From Paenibacillus chibensis (GTDB lineage: Bacteria > Bacillota > Bacilli > Paenibacillales > Paenibacillaceae), in the NCBI RefSeq assembly GCF_004001045.1, contig NZ_BIMK01000023.1, positions 82,091 through 146,090 of the forward strand: a stretch of 64,000 nt of DNA, read 5' to 3'. Of the stretch, positions 25,851-34,293 are shown in pieces (position 1 is the stretch's first letter; the number at the start of each line of letters is the position of its first letter). The notes beneath the pieces are model-generated. The model was not told the DNA's origin and made no database searches. It worked only from the letters and a program-made list of their open reading frames with translations. The translations under genes and the position numbers were made by a program.

Positions 25851-26204
25851 TCAAAAGCGTCCAATCGCCACGAAAACAGCTAACACGAGCAGAACGATAT
25901 TCATTCCGATACCCTGATATTCTCTTCGTTTGGCATGAAAAGCGGCGGCCAGAATCATGATGACTCCCAGCGCCAATGCGGCAACCGGAGTAAGAATAGG
26001 CCAAATTCCCGTGGCCTGAGGCAATACCAGGCCCAGACCTCCAAGCAGCTCCGATATCCCGATCACTGCGACATATCCCCTTGAATAATCCTTGACCCAA
26101 GGCAACGAAGCCTTCGCTTTTTCATACTGCAGCGCTTTAGTCGATCCGGCAAAAATAAACATCAAGGCGAGCAGCCCCTGTACAATCCATAATGCGATAT
26201 TCAT
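25851..26204 (-). CDS. DoxX family membrane protein
   Basis: A 117-residue protein with four predicted membrane helices: 'ALWIVQGLLALMFIFAGSTK', 'YVAVIGISELLGGLGLVLP', 'ILTPVAALALGVIMILAAAF' and 'NIVLLVLAVFVAIG'. The 'FAGSTK' and 'ELLGGLGL' segments are typical of DoxX-like quinol-oxidase-related proteins, whose function is poorly defined but repeatedly linked to quinone/thiol redox. The ribosome binding site is GGAG, 4 nt from the ATG. It is the first gene of the unit with the dioxygenase, divergent from hxlR. Confidence 0.88.
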   Translation of the reverse strand: MNIALWIVQGLLALMFIFAGSTKALQYEKAKASLPWVKDYSRGYVAVIGISELLGGLGLVLPQATGIWPILTPVAALALGVIMILAAAFHAKRREYQGIGMNIVLLVLAVFVAIGRF

Positions 26205-26351
26205 CGACTCCGTGTCCTCCCTTGTATGCTGCCTATGTATAGAGCTATAATAATACCAAGGGTGATCTGAAGTAAGTAGGCACTTAAAATAAACATAGTA
26301 TACAAAATGAAACCATAGATGAATACTGCGAAATTCCTGGGAGGGATAAAC

Positions 26352-26723
26352 ATGTCAGACCGCTGCAGGGTCGAGACCGCGCTCGAAATTTTGGTCGGTA
26401 AATGGAAACCCGTCATTCTTTTTCAACTGTTCTCTCATGGAACGATGAGATTCAGCGAGCTTCAAAAAGCGATACCGGACATAACGAAAAAAATGCTTAC
26501 CTCGCAATTACGGGAATTGGAATATCATGATATCGTGCATCGTGAAATTTATCAGCAAATCCCGCCGAAAGTGGAATACTCCATCACGGAATACGGGATG
26601 GGCATGACCCCCGTGCTGCAAGCGATGAACGATTGGGGAATGGCTCATGTGGAGCATTTGAACGAGTTATACGGGGAAGAACGCGAAGTAGAATCATTCG
26701 TGAGCAAGGCCGAAGAAGGGTAG
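26352..26723 (+). CDS. HxlR family winged-helix transcriptional regulator
   Basis: About 123 residues from the ATG at 26352 behind GGGAGGG. The HxlR hallmarks are 'CRVETALEILVGKWKPVILF', the winged helix 'FSELQKAIPDITKKMLTSQLRELE' and 'VEYSITEYGMGMTPVLQAM'. A Cys lies in the N-terminal arm, as in redox- or aldehyde-sensing members such as HxlR and HypR, where Cys modification triggers activation. It is divergent from doxX-ygiD, 147 nt apart, and most likely controls that unit. The gap contains AT-rich imperfect repeats around TATGTATA and CATAGTATAC that could be its operators. Confidence 0.9.
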   Translation: MSDRCRVETALEILVGKWKPVILFQLFSHGTMRFSELQKAIPDITKKMLTSQLRELEYHDIVHREIYQQIPPKVEYSITEYGMGMTPVLQAMNDWGMAHVEHLNELYGEEREVESFVSKAEEG

Positions 26724-26823
26724 AAAGAAGCGTATTTCGCAACCAGTGCATTCACCGTCATCCGGTAGAAGGTCTCTCTAACCGTACGGAAATCACCGGA
26801 AAGCCCTCTGCTCATTCCAAAAT

Positions 26824-26855
26824 AAAAACGAGTCCTTATACAAGGACTCGTTTTT
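26824..26855. terminator. Bidirectional terminator between hxlR-type gene and pepF
   Basis: AAAAACGAGTCCTT and AAGGACTCGTTTTT pair over a short loop with T-runs on both strands. Confidence 0.92.
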
Positions 26856-26885
26856 ATGATCCAATCGATTTCAATACAAATAAGC

Positions 26886-28685
26886 TTAGTACAAGCTCTC
26901 TAATTCATCGATCAAGGATCCTACATAATCGGCTGCGCTGCGGATCGGATCCGGCTTCGACATATCCACGCCTGCAAGCTTCATCAATTCCAGCGGACTC
27001 AGCGACCCTCCAGCCTTCAATACGTCGAGCCAGCGGTCCACGGCAGGCTGCCCTTCCTCGCGGATCAGCTTGGCGACTGCTGTGGATGCGGTAAGGCCTG
27101 CGGCATACGTATACGGATACAAACTCATATAATAATGAGGCTGACGCATCCAGGTCAGCTTCGCATCCTCATCGATCACGACATCTTCTCCCCAGAACGA
27201 AGACAGGATATCCCCTTTCAGCTCGCCTAATTTCACGGCAGTGATCGGTTCGTTCTTCATGGCGAGATCATATACCCGCCGCTGAAGCTCGCCTTCGAGC
27301 AAATGAGTAACGTAATTATGGAAATAAGTTCCAAGCAATTGTGAAATGACCCAGCGTCTCATTCTCGGATCGCTCGATCGGGCAAGCAGATGGTCTGCCA
27401 GCAGGAGCTCGTTCATTGTTGAAGGTGCTTCAATGAAATACAGCGACGGTCTGTAGTTTGTGAGCCGCTGATATTTGCTCGCCAGCATGAGATGTCCGGC
27501 ATGCCCTACTTCGTGGGCCAACGTAAAGGCGCCTCTCATGCTATCTGCCCAGCTGATCAGAATATAGGAGTGCACTCCCGGAATGGACATGCAAAACGCG
27601 CCCGTTCTTTTTCCTGCATTGTCCGCGTAATCCACCCATCGATTTGCAAAGGCATCCGATACGATATCCCCATATTCCGGTCCGAGGACCGAGAGGGCCT
27701 CCTTAATCAGATCCCCCGCTTCCTGAAAAGAAATGCCAGGGCTGAAATCAGGATCGAGCGGGGCTTTGAGATCCGCAAAGGTCATCTGGTCTAATCCAAG
27801 CACTCTTTTCTTCAGTGCGGCGTATTTGCGCATATGAGGCGCTAACTCTTCCTGCAAAATATCCAATACGTTATTGTACATATCCTTCGTAACCTGCTGC
27901 GGCGTTAACAGCATATCCGTCACGGTATCATACCCCCGCAGGCGGGATTCGATCACCTGACGCTTCACTTCCGTACCATAGGCTTCCGCAAACGTATTGC
28001 GGTATTTATGGAGCGTGCCGCTAAAAGCTTTAAAGGAATTACGGCGCAGCTCCGTATCCGGAGATTCGGCGTATTTATTCTCATACAGCGCAAAAGAAAC
28101 CGGCACTTCTTCCCCATGGCCGTTGCGGGTAGACGGGAAGGTCATATCGGCGAGCTTACTGCGCTCGTATATGCGGTAAGGCGCCTCTAATACTTCACCG
28201 AGCGAGGCAAGTACCTTTTCCGTCTCCGCTGACAGCCTGTGTGGTTTGGACTGCTCAAGCAATCCGAGACTGCGTTCGAACACCTGAAGCTCAGGCTGTT
28301 CTTTTATGTAATTTTCAATCGTACCTTCGGGAAGTGCGATGATCTCGGATTTGACGAATGATAGCGCGGAACTGACCATTGAAGCTAGGTCACGCGCTCT
28401 CGCTGCGTTCATCTGATTTTCAGGGCTGATGCTGTCGCCGGATTGATGCAAATGCGCATAAGCCCCGACACGGTTCATTCTGGCTTGCAGCTCTTCCTGT
28501 GCAAGCAAACAGGCAAGCAGCGTATCCGCGCCATCGCCCAGCTTTCCTTCGTATTTCGCAACAGAGGAGATGTCTTGCTGAACAGCGGTTAATTCTGCGT
28601 CCCATGCTTCTTTCGTCTCAAAAATATCTTCCAAATTCCATGTGGTTTCCACGTTCACTTCTGCCCGGGTTAAAATTTTCGACAT
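26886..28685 (-). CDS. pepF: Oligoendopeptidase F (M3 metallopeptidase)
   Basis: A 599-residue cytoplasmic zinc peptidase degrading short peptides. The zinc motif HEXXH is visible in 'FTLAHEVGHAGHLML', and the third ligand Glu in 'APSTMNELLLADHLL' follows at the expected distance. The C-terminal 'YPYTYAAGLTASTAVAKLI' is also characteristic of PepF. Length matches the family (about 600). The ATG follows GGAGAGG. It is monocistronic, with a terminator shared with the hxlR-type gene. Confidence 0.95.
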   Translation of the reverse strand: MSKILTRAEVNVETTWNLEDIFETKEAWDAELTAVQQDISSVAKYEGKLGDGADTLLACLLAQEELQARMNRVGAYAHLHQSGDSISPENQMNAARARDLASMVSSALSFVKSEIIALPEGTIENYIKEQPELQVFERSLGLLEQSKPHRLSAETEKVLASLGEVLEAPYRIYERSKLADMTFPSTRNGHGEEVPVSFALYENKYAESPDTELRRNSFKAFSGTLHKYRNTFAEAYGTEVKRQVIESRLRGYDTVTDMLLTPQQVTKDMYNNVLDILQEELAPHMRKYAALKKRVLGLDQMTFADLKAPLDPDFSPGISFQEAGDLIKEALSVLGPEYGDIVSDAFANRWVDYADNAGKRTGAFCMSIPGVHSYILISWADSMRGAFTLAHEVGHAGHLMLASKYQRLTNYRPSLYFIEAPSTMNELLLADHLLARSSDPRMRRWVISQLLGTYFHNYVTHLLEGELQRRVYDLAMKNEPITAVKLGELKGDILSSFWGEDVVIDEDAKLTWMRQPHYYMSLYPYTYAAGLTASTAVAKLIREEGQPAVDRWLDVLKAGGSLSPLELMKLAGVDMSKPDPIRSAADYVGSLIDELESLY

Positions 28686-29028
28686 ACGTTAAGCACCTCT
28701 CCCATGTTATTCATTGACCCTATATGTTGGCGCCAATAAATCCCATTGTATCATAGATTCAGCTGCTTTAACCTGCGAGCAAGTTCGATGGAACCATTCC
28801 TTGCCTCTAACGTAAAAGATAGAGTAAGCTCGGAATGCACCAAGAACCAATAAGTGACGGGCAAGCATCCGCTAACTGCCTGTACGCTCGATCAAGATTT
28901 TAGATTCACTTAAACATTCTTTAAGGTTCCCTTCAGATTGACGGGTTACAATACGGTTAGGCTGAAACTCTCACATCCACAAGTCATCGTATTCGATACA
29001 CCCAAAACAGGAAAAGAGGTTTTTGACC
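28686..29028. other. 343-bp divergent intergenic region
   Basis: It holds the 5' regions of pepF and the small secreted-protein gene. A 10-bp palindrome TTGGCGCCAA is at 28727-28736, just upstream of pepF, and a weak -10 (TACAAT, minus strand, 28745-28750) lies beyond it. I see no further gene or structured RNA. Confidence 0.4.
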
Positions 29029-29418
29029 ATGAATATCAAAAGAATCATGATTGTCGGAAGTATCGTCGTCGTGATGTCCTTCGGAAGCTCCGCCCTAAGC
29101 AGCTCTACCACAAACGCCAGCCCGGCTGCCAAATGGGCCGCCACCGGCGTTGATGACAAAGATCCTCTGCTCGATGCCTTGAATCAAGCATCTGAAGATG
29201 AGCTATATGAATCCTTATACGAAGGGAAATCCCTGCAAGATATCGCCGCCGAGAAGGACGTGGATATTACAGGGATTATCGAGCTGCAAACCGCGCAGCT
29301 GACCAAGCAGCTGGATGTAAGGCTCCGAAGCGGCAGCATCACTGCTGAGCAGTACGCCGTATATAAAGGAGAAGTCCGGGATATCATCGAACAGAGCGTC
29401 ATCACTTCCTTTGGTTGA
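29029..29418 (+). CDS. Small secreted protein, helical, DUF2680-like
   Basis: A protein of about 129 residues, not firmly identified. A signal peptide is clear: 'MNIKRIMIVGSIVVVMSFGSSAL', with cleavage probably near 'TNASPA'. The mature part is acidic and helical, with 'LYEGKSLQDIAAEKDVDITGI', 'LRSGSITAEQYAVYKGEVRDI', the pattern of repeated 'GkSl.eIA' and 'GkIT.eqa' helices seen in DUF2680-type secreted Bacillales proteins. The ATG at 29029 follows AAGAGG; a TTG two codons earlier is less likely. It stands alone and has its own terminator. Function is unknown. Confidence 0.7.
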   Translation: MNIKRIMIVGSIVVVMSFGSSALSSSTTNASPAAKWAATGVDDKDPLLDALNQASEDELYESLYEGKSLQDIAAEKDVDITGIIELQTAQLTKQLDVRLRSGSITAEQYAVYKGEVRDIIEQSVITSFG

Positions 29419-29483
29419 TCGAGAGTTACATAGTTCTCGTATTCACTCCATGACTTTGGACGCGCATACTTAATGGATTACGG

Positions 29484-29512
29484 AAAAGCCGGCGAATGAT
29501 CGCCGGCTTTTG
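29484..29512. terminator. Bidirectional terminator
   Basis: AAAAGCCGGCGA and TCGCCGGCTTTT form a 12-bp stem with a 4-nt loop between the secreted-protein gene and the convergent sugar-isomerase gene. Confidence 0.93.
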
Positions 29513-29525
29513 TCGTGTAGAGACC

Positions 29526-31025
29526 TCATAAAGTCACATGCCTGCAGTTCAGCAATTCACCAACCTTTTGAAATAACCTGGCGTTATGACCAGCAGACAA
29601 AGCACAGTGGTGTGTTGGAGCTTCGTTAAACCACGACTCCATGTAGGCGTCTGGATCAGAGCGGAATCGAACGGGTGTCTGTGTATTCCCAATACGCATG
29701 ATCGGTCCTTTCGTCGACTCCCCTTCGCTTATGATCAGCTTCAGCCGCCCATCGCCAGTCTGGGTCACGTTCAATGTGGTCACAGGTCCGGAACGCACCT
29801 TGGCCTCCACGGATATTCCCGCCCCCTGCTTGCCGTGATACAGTCCCATTCCGCGAAGTATCGGCTTGTCGTCCGAAATTGCGGCATGAAACGGTCCGTC
29901 ATGACCCAGCACAATTGTCTGGTCTTCATAGTCCACGACGACGATTTCGGAGAAGCTGCCTCCTTTGCCGAGAGTATCGCAAATTTTCATCGCTGCTGCG
30001 GTCTTCAGATCCCCTTCTCCGGCACATGGAACTCCGCGTGCGGTTAACAGGGAATGACCGAGAATAAATCCGCTCTGCAGCATTTCGTACTCCCCTCCCG
30101 GAGCTCCGTGATAGTAGTAGGCCAACGCATCGAGACGATATTCCCTGACAAGCTTTTCCTGTGCCGCGGCAACCTTGCATGACCAGTACAGCTGCTCTTC
30201 CGTCGGCATTTGGGCGATGGGATCGGAAGAAGCATCCCCGCCGATCGCAAACATGTTCTTAGTCTCCTTAAGCTTCTCCTCAATTTCCTGATTGGTGACT
30301 GTCCGCAGGAGGCGATCCAAATCACACATCTCCAAAATTTCGATATGGATCCCAAGCTGCGCCTGCAGCATCGTAAAGTCGCTGTACATGTCGAGCATCC
30401 CGCTGTACGTGTTTCCGAGAAACCCAAACCTTGATTGGCGCAGCGTACGAACAGCAGCTGCCGCTTCGATCCATTCTTCGATTTCCTTCCAGGCCCGGAT
30501 TGCTTCTGCTCGTTCCGCGGTTTGTTCATTGGCTAAGGAAGCTGCCGGTGTTTCAGTCAGACCCAGCAGACCGTTTACAACCCTGAAGGGGATCCCCGCC
30601 CGGTTGAAAGCATTGGAAATCTCCGGCACCGGGCATGCACTGCAATGAGCAAGCCATTCTCCGGTCGTCGTCCGTTCATAATCGATCCGGGCTGCCGGCT
30701 GCAGATTCAGTACAATGACCGGCTTGGAGCAGATTTGATGAATCGGCAAAATGGCCGAACTCGTGCAGTAGGTCGCGGAATGGCAGAAGATCAGATCCAC
30801 TTGGTGATGATTGAACCATTCCCCCGCTTCACGGCCTTTGGCTTCGTTATCAACAATACCGAAGTGATATACGTCGCAGTGCGCAGACATTCGGGATTCC
30901 AAAAACTTCCCATATCCGGCCAAGCGCTCCCTCAGATCCGGAAATTGGCTCCAATATGCCTCAAGGCCAATGGAGTACAGACCGATTCTCGCTTTAAGAG
31001 CGGATTTGATCGGCGGTTTATGCAT
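29526..31025 (-). CDS. L-fucose/L-arabinose isomerase family protein
   Basis: A 499-residue AraA/FucI-fold protein. Candidate metal ligands appear in family order: Glu in 'PGGEYEMLQSG' or 'CAGEGDLKTA', His in 'VLGHDGPFHAAI', and His in 'APTHHCALSAGH'. AraA-type enzymes interconvert aldose and ketose (L-arabinose to L-ribulose); this member is divergent and its sugar is unknown. It is cytoplasmic. The start is behind GGTGAG. It is the only gene of its unit, with a divergent AraC regulator and a CcpA-like box between them. No kinase or epimerase follows, so the rest of the pathway must be elsewhere or absent. Confidence 0.8.
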   Translation of the reverse strand: MHKPPIKSALKARIGLYSIGLEAYWSQFPDLRERLAGYGKFLESRMSAHCDVYHFGIVDNEAKGREAGEWFNHHQVDLIFCHSATYCTSSAILPIHQICSKPVIVLNLQPAARIDYERTTTGEWLAHCSACPVPEISNAFNRAGIPFRVVNGLLGLTETPAASLANEQTAERAEAIRAWKEIEEWIEAAAAVRTLRQSRFGFLGNTYSGMLDMYSDFTMLQAQLGIHIEILEMCDLDRLLRTVTNQEIEEKLKETKNMFAIGGDASSDPIAQMPTEEQLYWSCKVAAAQEKLVREYRLDALAYYYHGAPGGEYEMLQSGFILGHSLLTARGVPCAGEGDLKTAAAMKICDTLGKGGSFSEIVVVDYEDQTIVLGHDGPFHAAISDDKPILRGMGLYHGKQGAGISVEAKVRSGPVTTLNVTQTGDGRLKLIISEGESTKGPIMRIGNTQTPVRFRSDPDAYMESWFNEAPTHHCALSAGHNARLFQKVGELLNCRHVTL

Positions 31026-31103
31026 AACAACTCACCATCCCTTTCTTTCGTTTCTATCGTTGTTCGGGAAATCAAATAGCAATAATAGAACATCCATGAT
31101 TAG

Positions 31104-31117
31104 TGTATACGTTTACA
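31104..31117. promoter_or_regulatory. Catabolite-responsive element (cre) candidate
   Basis: TGTATACGTTTACA matches the CcpA consensus TGWAANCGNTNWCA at 13 of 14 positions and lies in the gap between the isomerase and its AraC regulator. Carbon-catabolite control of the isomerase is inferred. Confidence 0.6.
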
Positions 31118-31190
31118 TTCCTTGCTGCATCGAATAATATTGTGATGATATAACACTATCTTGCGGTCATCGCACGGAGGCGAAAAGCAC

Positions 31191-32075
31191 TTGAGAAAGT
31201 ATCCGCTTCAGGTCGATTGGGATCTATCTTCAGAGTCTGAGAACATTGAGGTAACACCAAGCCTGCTGGCTCAATCGATGTTTTTTTATGTACAGGCAAC
31301 CGGTAGATTTCAAGCCTACAGCCGCTATTTCACCAGAAGATCGCATTACCATTCCTATTTGTTTCTCTTGACCCGGCGCGGACGCGGGAAGCTGAAGTAC
31401 AGACAGAAATCCTATGCCCTTCCGCCTGGAAGCGTTATGCTGCTCGACTGCAAAGAAGCGCATGAATATGGTACCGCGGGTGCGGACGGATGGGATATGG
31501 ATTGGGTGCATTTTAACGGGGGCAGCAGTCAAAGCTACGTCGAGCTGATCGTCAACAACGCAGGGCCCGTTCTCTCTTTAACGGACAATTCAGTCATTCC
31601 TCGTTTGTTGGATGAGCTGCTTCTCGCCCATCGCAAGCGCCGGTTGGATACGGATATTCTAAGCTCCCAATGGATTGTCGAGATGCTGACTGAGCTGCTT
31701 CTTCAGAGCATTCATAAAAACTCAGATTCCGCTGAAGCAACCTATCCGGCTTATATACTCGAGATCATGAATGAAATGGAGCGAAACTGCAGTGCCAAAA
31801 TTCCGCTCGACGAGCTTGCTGCGCAGCACAGCTTCAGCAAATATCATCTGGCACGCGAGTTTAAACGCTACACGGGCTACAGCCCGAATGAGTATTTGAC
31901 TCATGTGCGGCTGTCCCTCGCCAAAGAAATGCTGAAGTTTTCGCGCATGACCATCACTCAGATTGCCGAGCATACCGGCTACAATCAACCCAGCTTTTTC
32001 ATTAAAATGTTCAAGCAAAAAGAAGGCATCACGCCGCTGGAGTTCCGCAAGTTCTGGAGTGAGCGTCTGGATTAA
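31191..32075 (+). CDS. AraC family transcriptional regulator
   Basis: A 294-residue regulator starting most likely at TTG (31191), 10 nt after GGAGG. The N-terminal cupin includes 'SHYHSYLFLLTRRGRGKLKY' and 'PGSVMLLDCKEAHEY'. Two C-terminal helix-turn-helices are 'IPLDELAAQHSFSKYHLAREF' and 'TITQIAEHTGYNQPSFFIKMF'. It is divergent from the sugar isomerase and presumably activates it when the substrate binds. Confidence 0.9.
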   Translation: MRKYPLQVDWDLSSESENIEVTPSLLAQSMFFYVQATGRFQAYSRYFTRRSHYHSYLFLLTRRGRGKLKYRQKSYALPPGSVMLLDCKEAHEYGTAGADGWDMDWVHFNGGSSQSYVELIVNNAGPVLSLTDNSVIPRLLDELLLAHRKRRLDTDILSSQWIVEMLTELLLQSIHKNSDSAEATYPAYILEIMNEMERNCSAKIPLDELAAQHSFSKYHLAREFKRYTGYSPNEYLTHVRLSLAKEMLKFSRMTITQIAEHTGYNQPSFFIKMFKQKEGITPLEFRKFWSERLD

Positions 32076-32096
32076 ACGCATACCCTTGCACAAAAA

Positions 32097-32122
32097 AAAG
32101 ACTGCCGACAATGGCAGTCTTT
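32097..32122 (-). terminator. Terminator of the M29 aminopeptidase gene
   Basis: AAAGACTGCC and GGCAGTCTTT form a 10-bp stem, 6-nt loop; the T-run of eight is on the minus strand. It may also stop the AraC transcript, although the plus strand lacks a long T-run. Confidence 0.85.
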
Positions 32123-32178
32123 GCTTATATTTGCCTACTGCTTGTTCAATTGCTGAATCTGATCTGTATCGAACGCTT

Positions 32179-33411
32179 CTAAAATGCCCAGTTGCCCCGG
32201 CGGAACACAGCTTCTCTCTGCCCATCCTCCGTGATTCCGTCGATGGATAGTTCAGCCGAACCGATCATAAAGTCAACATGAACCAGGCTCTGGTTCGCCC
32301 CATTTTGAGCCAGCTCCGCGGAGTCCATTTCCTTTCCGCCTTCCAGGTTTACCGGATAAGCTTGTCCGAGAGCGAGATGACAGGACGCGTTTTCATCAAA
32401 CAACGTGTTATAAAAAATAACCTTTGAATTTGAAATCGGAGAGTCATGCGGTACCAGCGCAACCTCGCCTAAGGACCGCGCGCCTGGATCCGTATCCAAG
32501 AGCTTTTGCAGGGCTTCGGCGCCCTCTTCGGCCGTAAAATCAACAACTTTTCCATCCTTGAAAGTCAATGAGAAGCCATCGATAACCACACCATTGTAAT
32601 TTAGAGGCAAGGTGCTGCGTACCGTTCCATTGACACCGTCCTTGCTTGGAAGCGTATATACTTCCTCCGTCGGGATGTTCGGATTGAACAAAACGCCGCT
32701 TGCATTGTATTTTGCGCCGCCAAGCCAGATATGACCCTTGGGTAAATCAATGGTAAGCGAAGTGCCTGGAGCTTCATAATGAAGCTGCTTGTAGCTCTTA
32801 GCATTCAGAAGCTTGACCATTTCGCTGAGCTTGGCATTATGTACTCCCCAAGCGGATACCGGATCCTCATGGTCTATGCGGGTTGCGTCGATAATACGCT
32901 CCCATAGCTTCTGCAGCGCAGCGCCCTCTGTTTCACCCGGAAATACCTTGGCTGCCCATTCAGGTGTGGCATAGGACATTAACGTCCAGGCGTTTTTGTG
33001 GGCCATCAGATAGCTGCGGTATTTGCTTAGAGCGGTAGCTGCTGCTTTGGCAGCTGTCGCTACCCGGGAAGGATCTACCTCATTCAATAAATCCGGATCA
33101 GGAGAGTAAATCTGGATAAAAGCCGCACCGTTTTCCGCATATTGCTCCATCGCCGCTGCACGCCACTGCGGATATTCCGAGAACGATTCTTCAGGGGCAT
33201 TCAGGTATTTAATTTTGGTCAACTGTTCATCATTGTACTCCACATAAACATGATGCGCGCCCACCTCATATGCTTTCAGGGTGATAAGCCGGACAAGGTC
33301 CGCAGCTGCGATCGGGGCCATGACGACAACGGTCTGACCGGGTGTTACATTGACGCCTACCTTGACGGCAAGCTCTGCATATTTTTCTAATTGCTGCTTT
33401 GTTGGATACAT
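32179..33411 (-). CDS. Aminopeptidase, M29 (thermophilic metalloprotease) family
   Basis: A 410-residue protein from the ATG at 33411, behind GGGGG; this matches the length of Bacillus AmpS. It opens 'QLEKYAELAVKVGVNVTPGQ', typical of the family. Metal-site regions are recognisable near 'EVALVPHDSPIS' (His), 'NTLFDENASCHLALGQAYP' (Glu, His) and 'LVHVDFMIGSAELSIDG' (His, Asp). It removes N-terminal residues from peptides in the cytoplasm. It is monocistronic with a strong terminator. Confidence 0.92.
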   Translation of the reverse strand: MYPTKQQLEKYAELAVKVGVNVTPGQTVVVMAPIAAADLVRLITLKAYEVGAHHVYVEYNDEQLTKIKYLNAPEESFSEYPQWRAAAMEQYAENGAAFIQIYSPDPDLLNEVDPSRVATAAKAAATALSKYRSYLMAHKNAWTLMSYATPEWAAKVFPGETEGAALQKLWERIIDATRIDHEDPVSAWGVHNAKLSEMVKLLNAKSYKQLHYEAPGTSLTIDLPKGHIWLGGAKYNASGVLFNPNIPTEEVYTLPSKDGVNGTVRSTLPLNYNGVVIDGFSLTFKDGKVVDFTAEEGAEALQKLLDTDPGARSLGEVALVPHDSPISNSKVIFYNTLFDENASCHLALGQAYPVNLEGGKEMDSAELAQNGANQSLVHVDFMIGSAELSIDGITEDGQREAVFRRGNWAF

Positions 33412-33493
33412 GCTAATTCCCCCATTCTGTAAAACTGCTACTCTATTATAATGGCTATCGGATGAAAAAACATCTTGCCGCGAACACGGCAAA

Positions 33494-33516
33494 AAAGCCG
33501 CGTTCTTCGCGGCTTT
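33494..33516 (-). terminator. Terminator of the amino-acid ABC operon
   Basis: AAAGCCGCG and CGCGGCTTT form a 9-bp stem with a 5-nt loop, followed on the minus strand by TTTTTT. Confidence 0.9.
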
Positions 33517-33558
33517 CCGTATGACTATTTATGCAGCATGCTTATTTATCCAGCGTCA

Positions 33559-34293
33559 TCAAGCCTTCAGCACCTTATCCAGAAAGCTGATCGTTCGCTC
33601 ATGCTTTGGATTGCCGAACACTTCCTCCGGCGTTCCTTCCTCCACGATATATCCGCCATCCATAAAGATCACCCGATCGGCCACTTCGCGGGCAAAGCCC
33701 ATTTCATGGGTGACGATCATCATCGTCATGCCTTCGCGCGCCAAATCGTTCATGACGCCCAGCACCTCTCCGACCATTTCCGGATCCAGGGCCGATGTGG
33801 GTTCATCGAACAGCATAATGTCGGGATTCATGGCCAGCGCTCTCGCGATGGCTACCCGCTGTTTCTGCCCGCCTGACAGCTGGCTAGGGAAAGCATCGGC
33901 TTTATCGGATAAACCCACCTGCTCCAGCAGGCGCAGCGCGGCTGTACGGGCTTCCTTCTCCGACTGTTTGCCCAGCTCCATGGGAGCAAACATGATATTT
34001 TTCAATACGTTGAAATGCGGAAACAGGTTGAAATGCTGGAACACCATACCGATGTTTTCCCGCACCTTGTTGATATTGGTTTTCGGATCGTTGATATCCT
34101 GATCATCGACAATGACTTTACCGGCCGAAATCTCTTCAAGCCGGTTCATGCAGCGGAGAAAGGTGCTTTTACCGGAACCGGAAGGTCCGATAACGCATAC
34201 GACCTCTCCCTCTTCAACCTTCACGTCGATGCCTTTCAGCACTTCATTTGCACCAAAATTCTTTTTTAATCCTTCGACACGAATTTTACCCAC
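33559..34293 (-). CDS. Polar amino acid ABC transporter ATP-binding protein (GlnQ-like)
   Basis: A 244-residue ATPase: Walker A 'GPSGSGKST', Q-loop region 'GMVFQHFNLFPH', signature 'LSGGQKQRVAIARA', Walker B 'IMLFDEPTSALDPE', and H-loop 'IVTHEMGFA'. It powers import by the fused binding-protein/permease encoded immediately upstream; the two reading frames overlap by 8 nt, indicating coupled translation. Length and motifs are fully typical of the PAAT family. Confidence 0.95.
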   Translation of the reverse strand: MGKIRVEGLKKNFGANEVLKGIDVKVEEGEVVCVIGPSGSGKSTFLRCMNRLEEISAGKVIVDDQDINDPKTNINKVRENIGMVFQHFNLFPHFNVLKNIMFAPMELGKQSEKEARTAALRLLEQVGLSDKADAFPSQLSGGQKQRVAIARALAMNPDIMLFDEPTSALDPEMVGEVLGVMNDLAREGMTMMIVTHEMGFAREVADRVIFMDGGYIVEEGTPEEVFGNPKHERTISFLDKVLKA

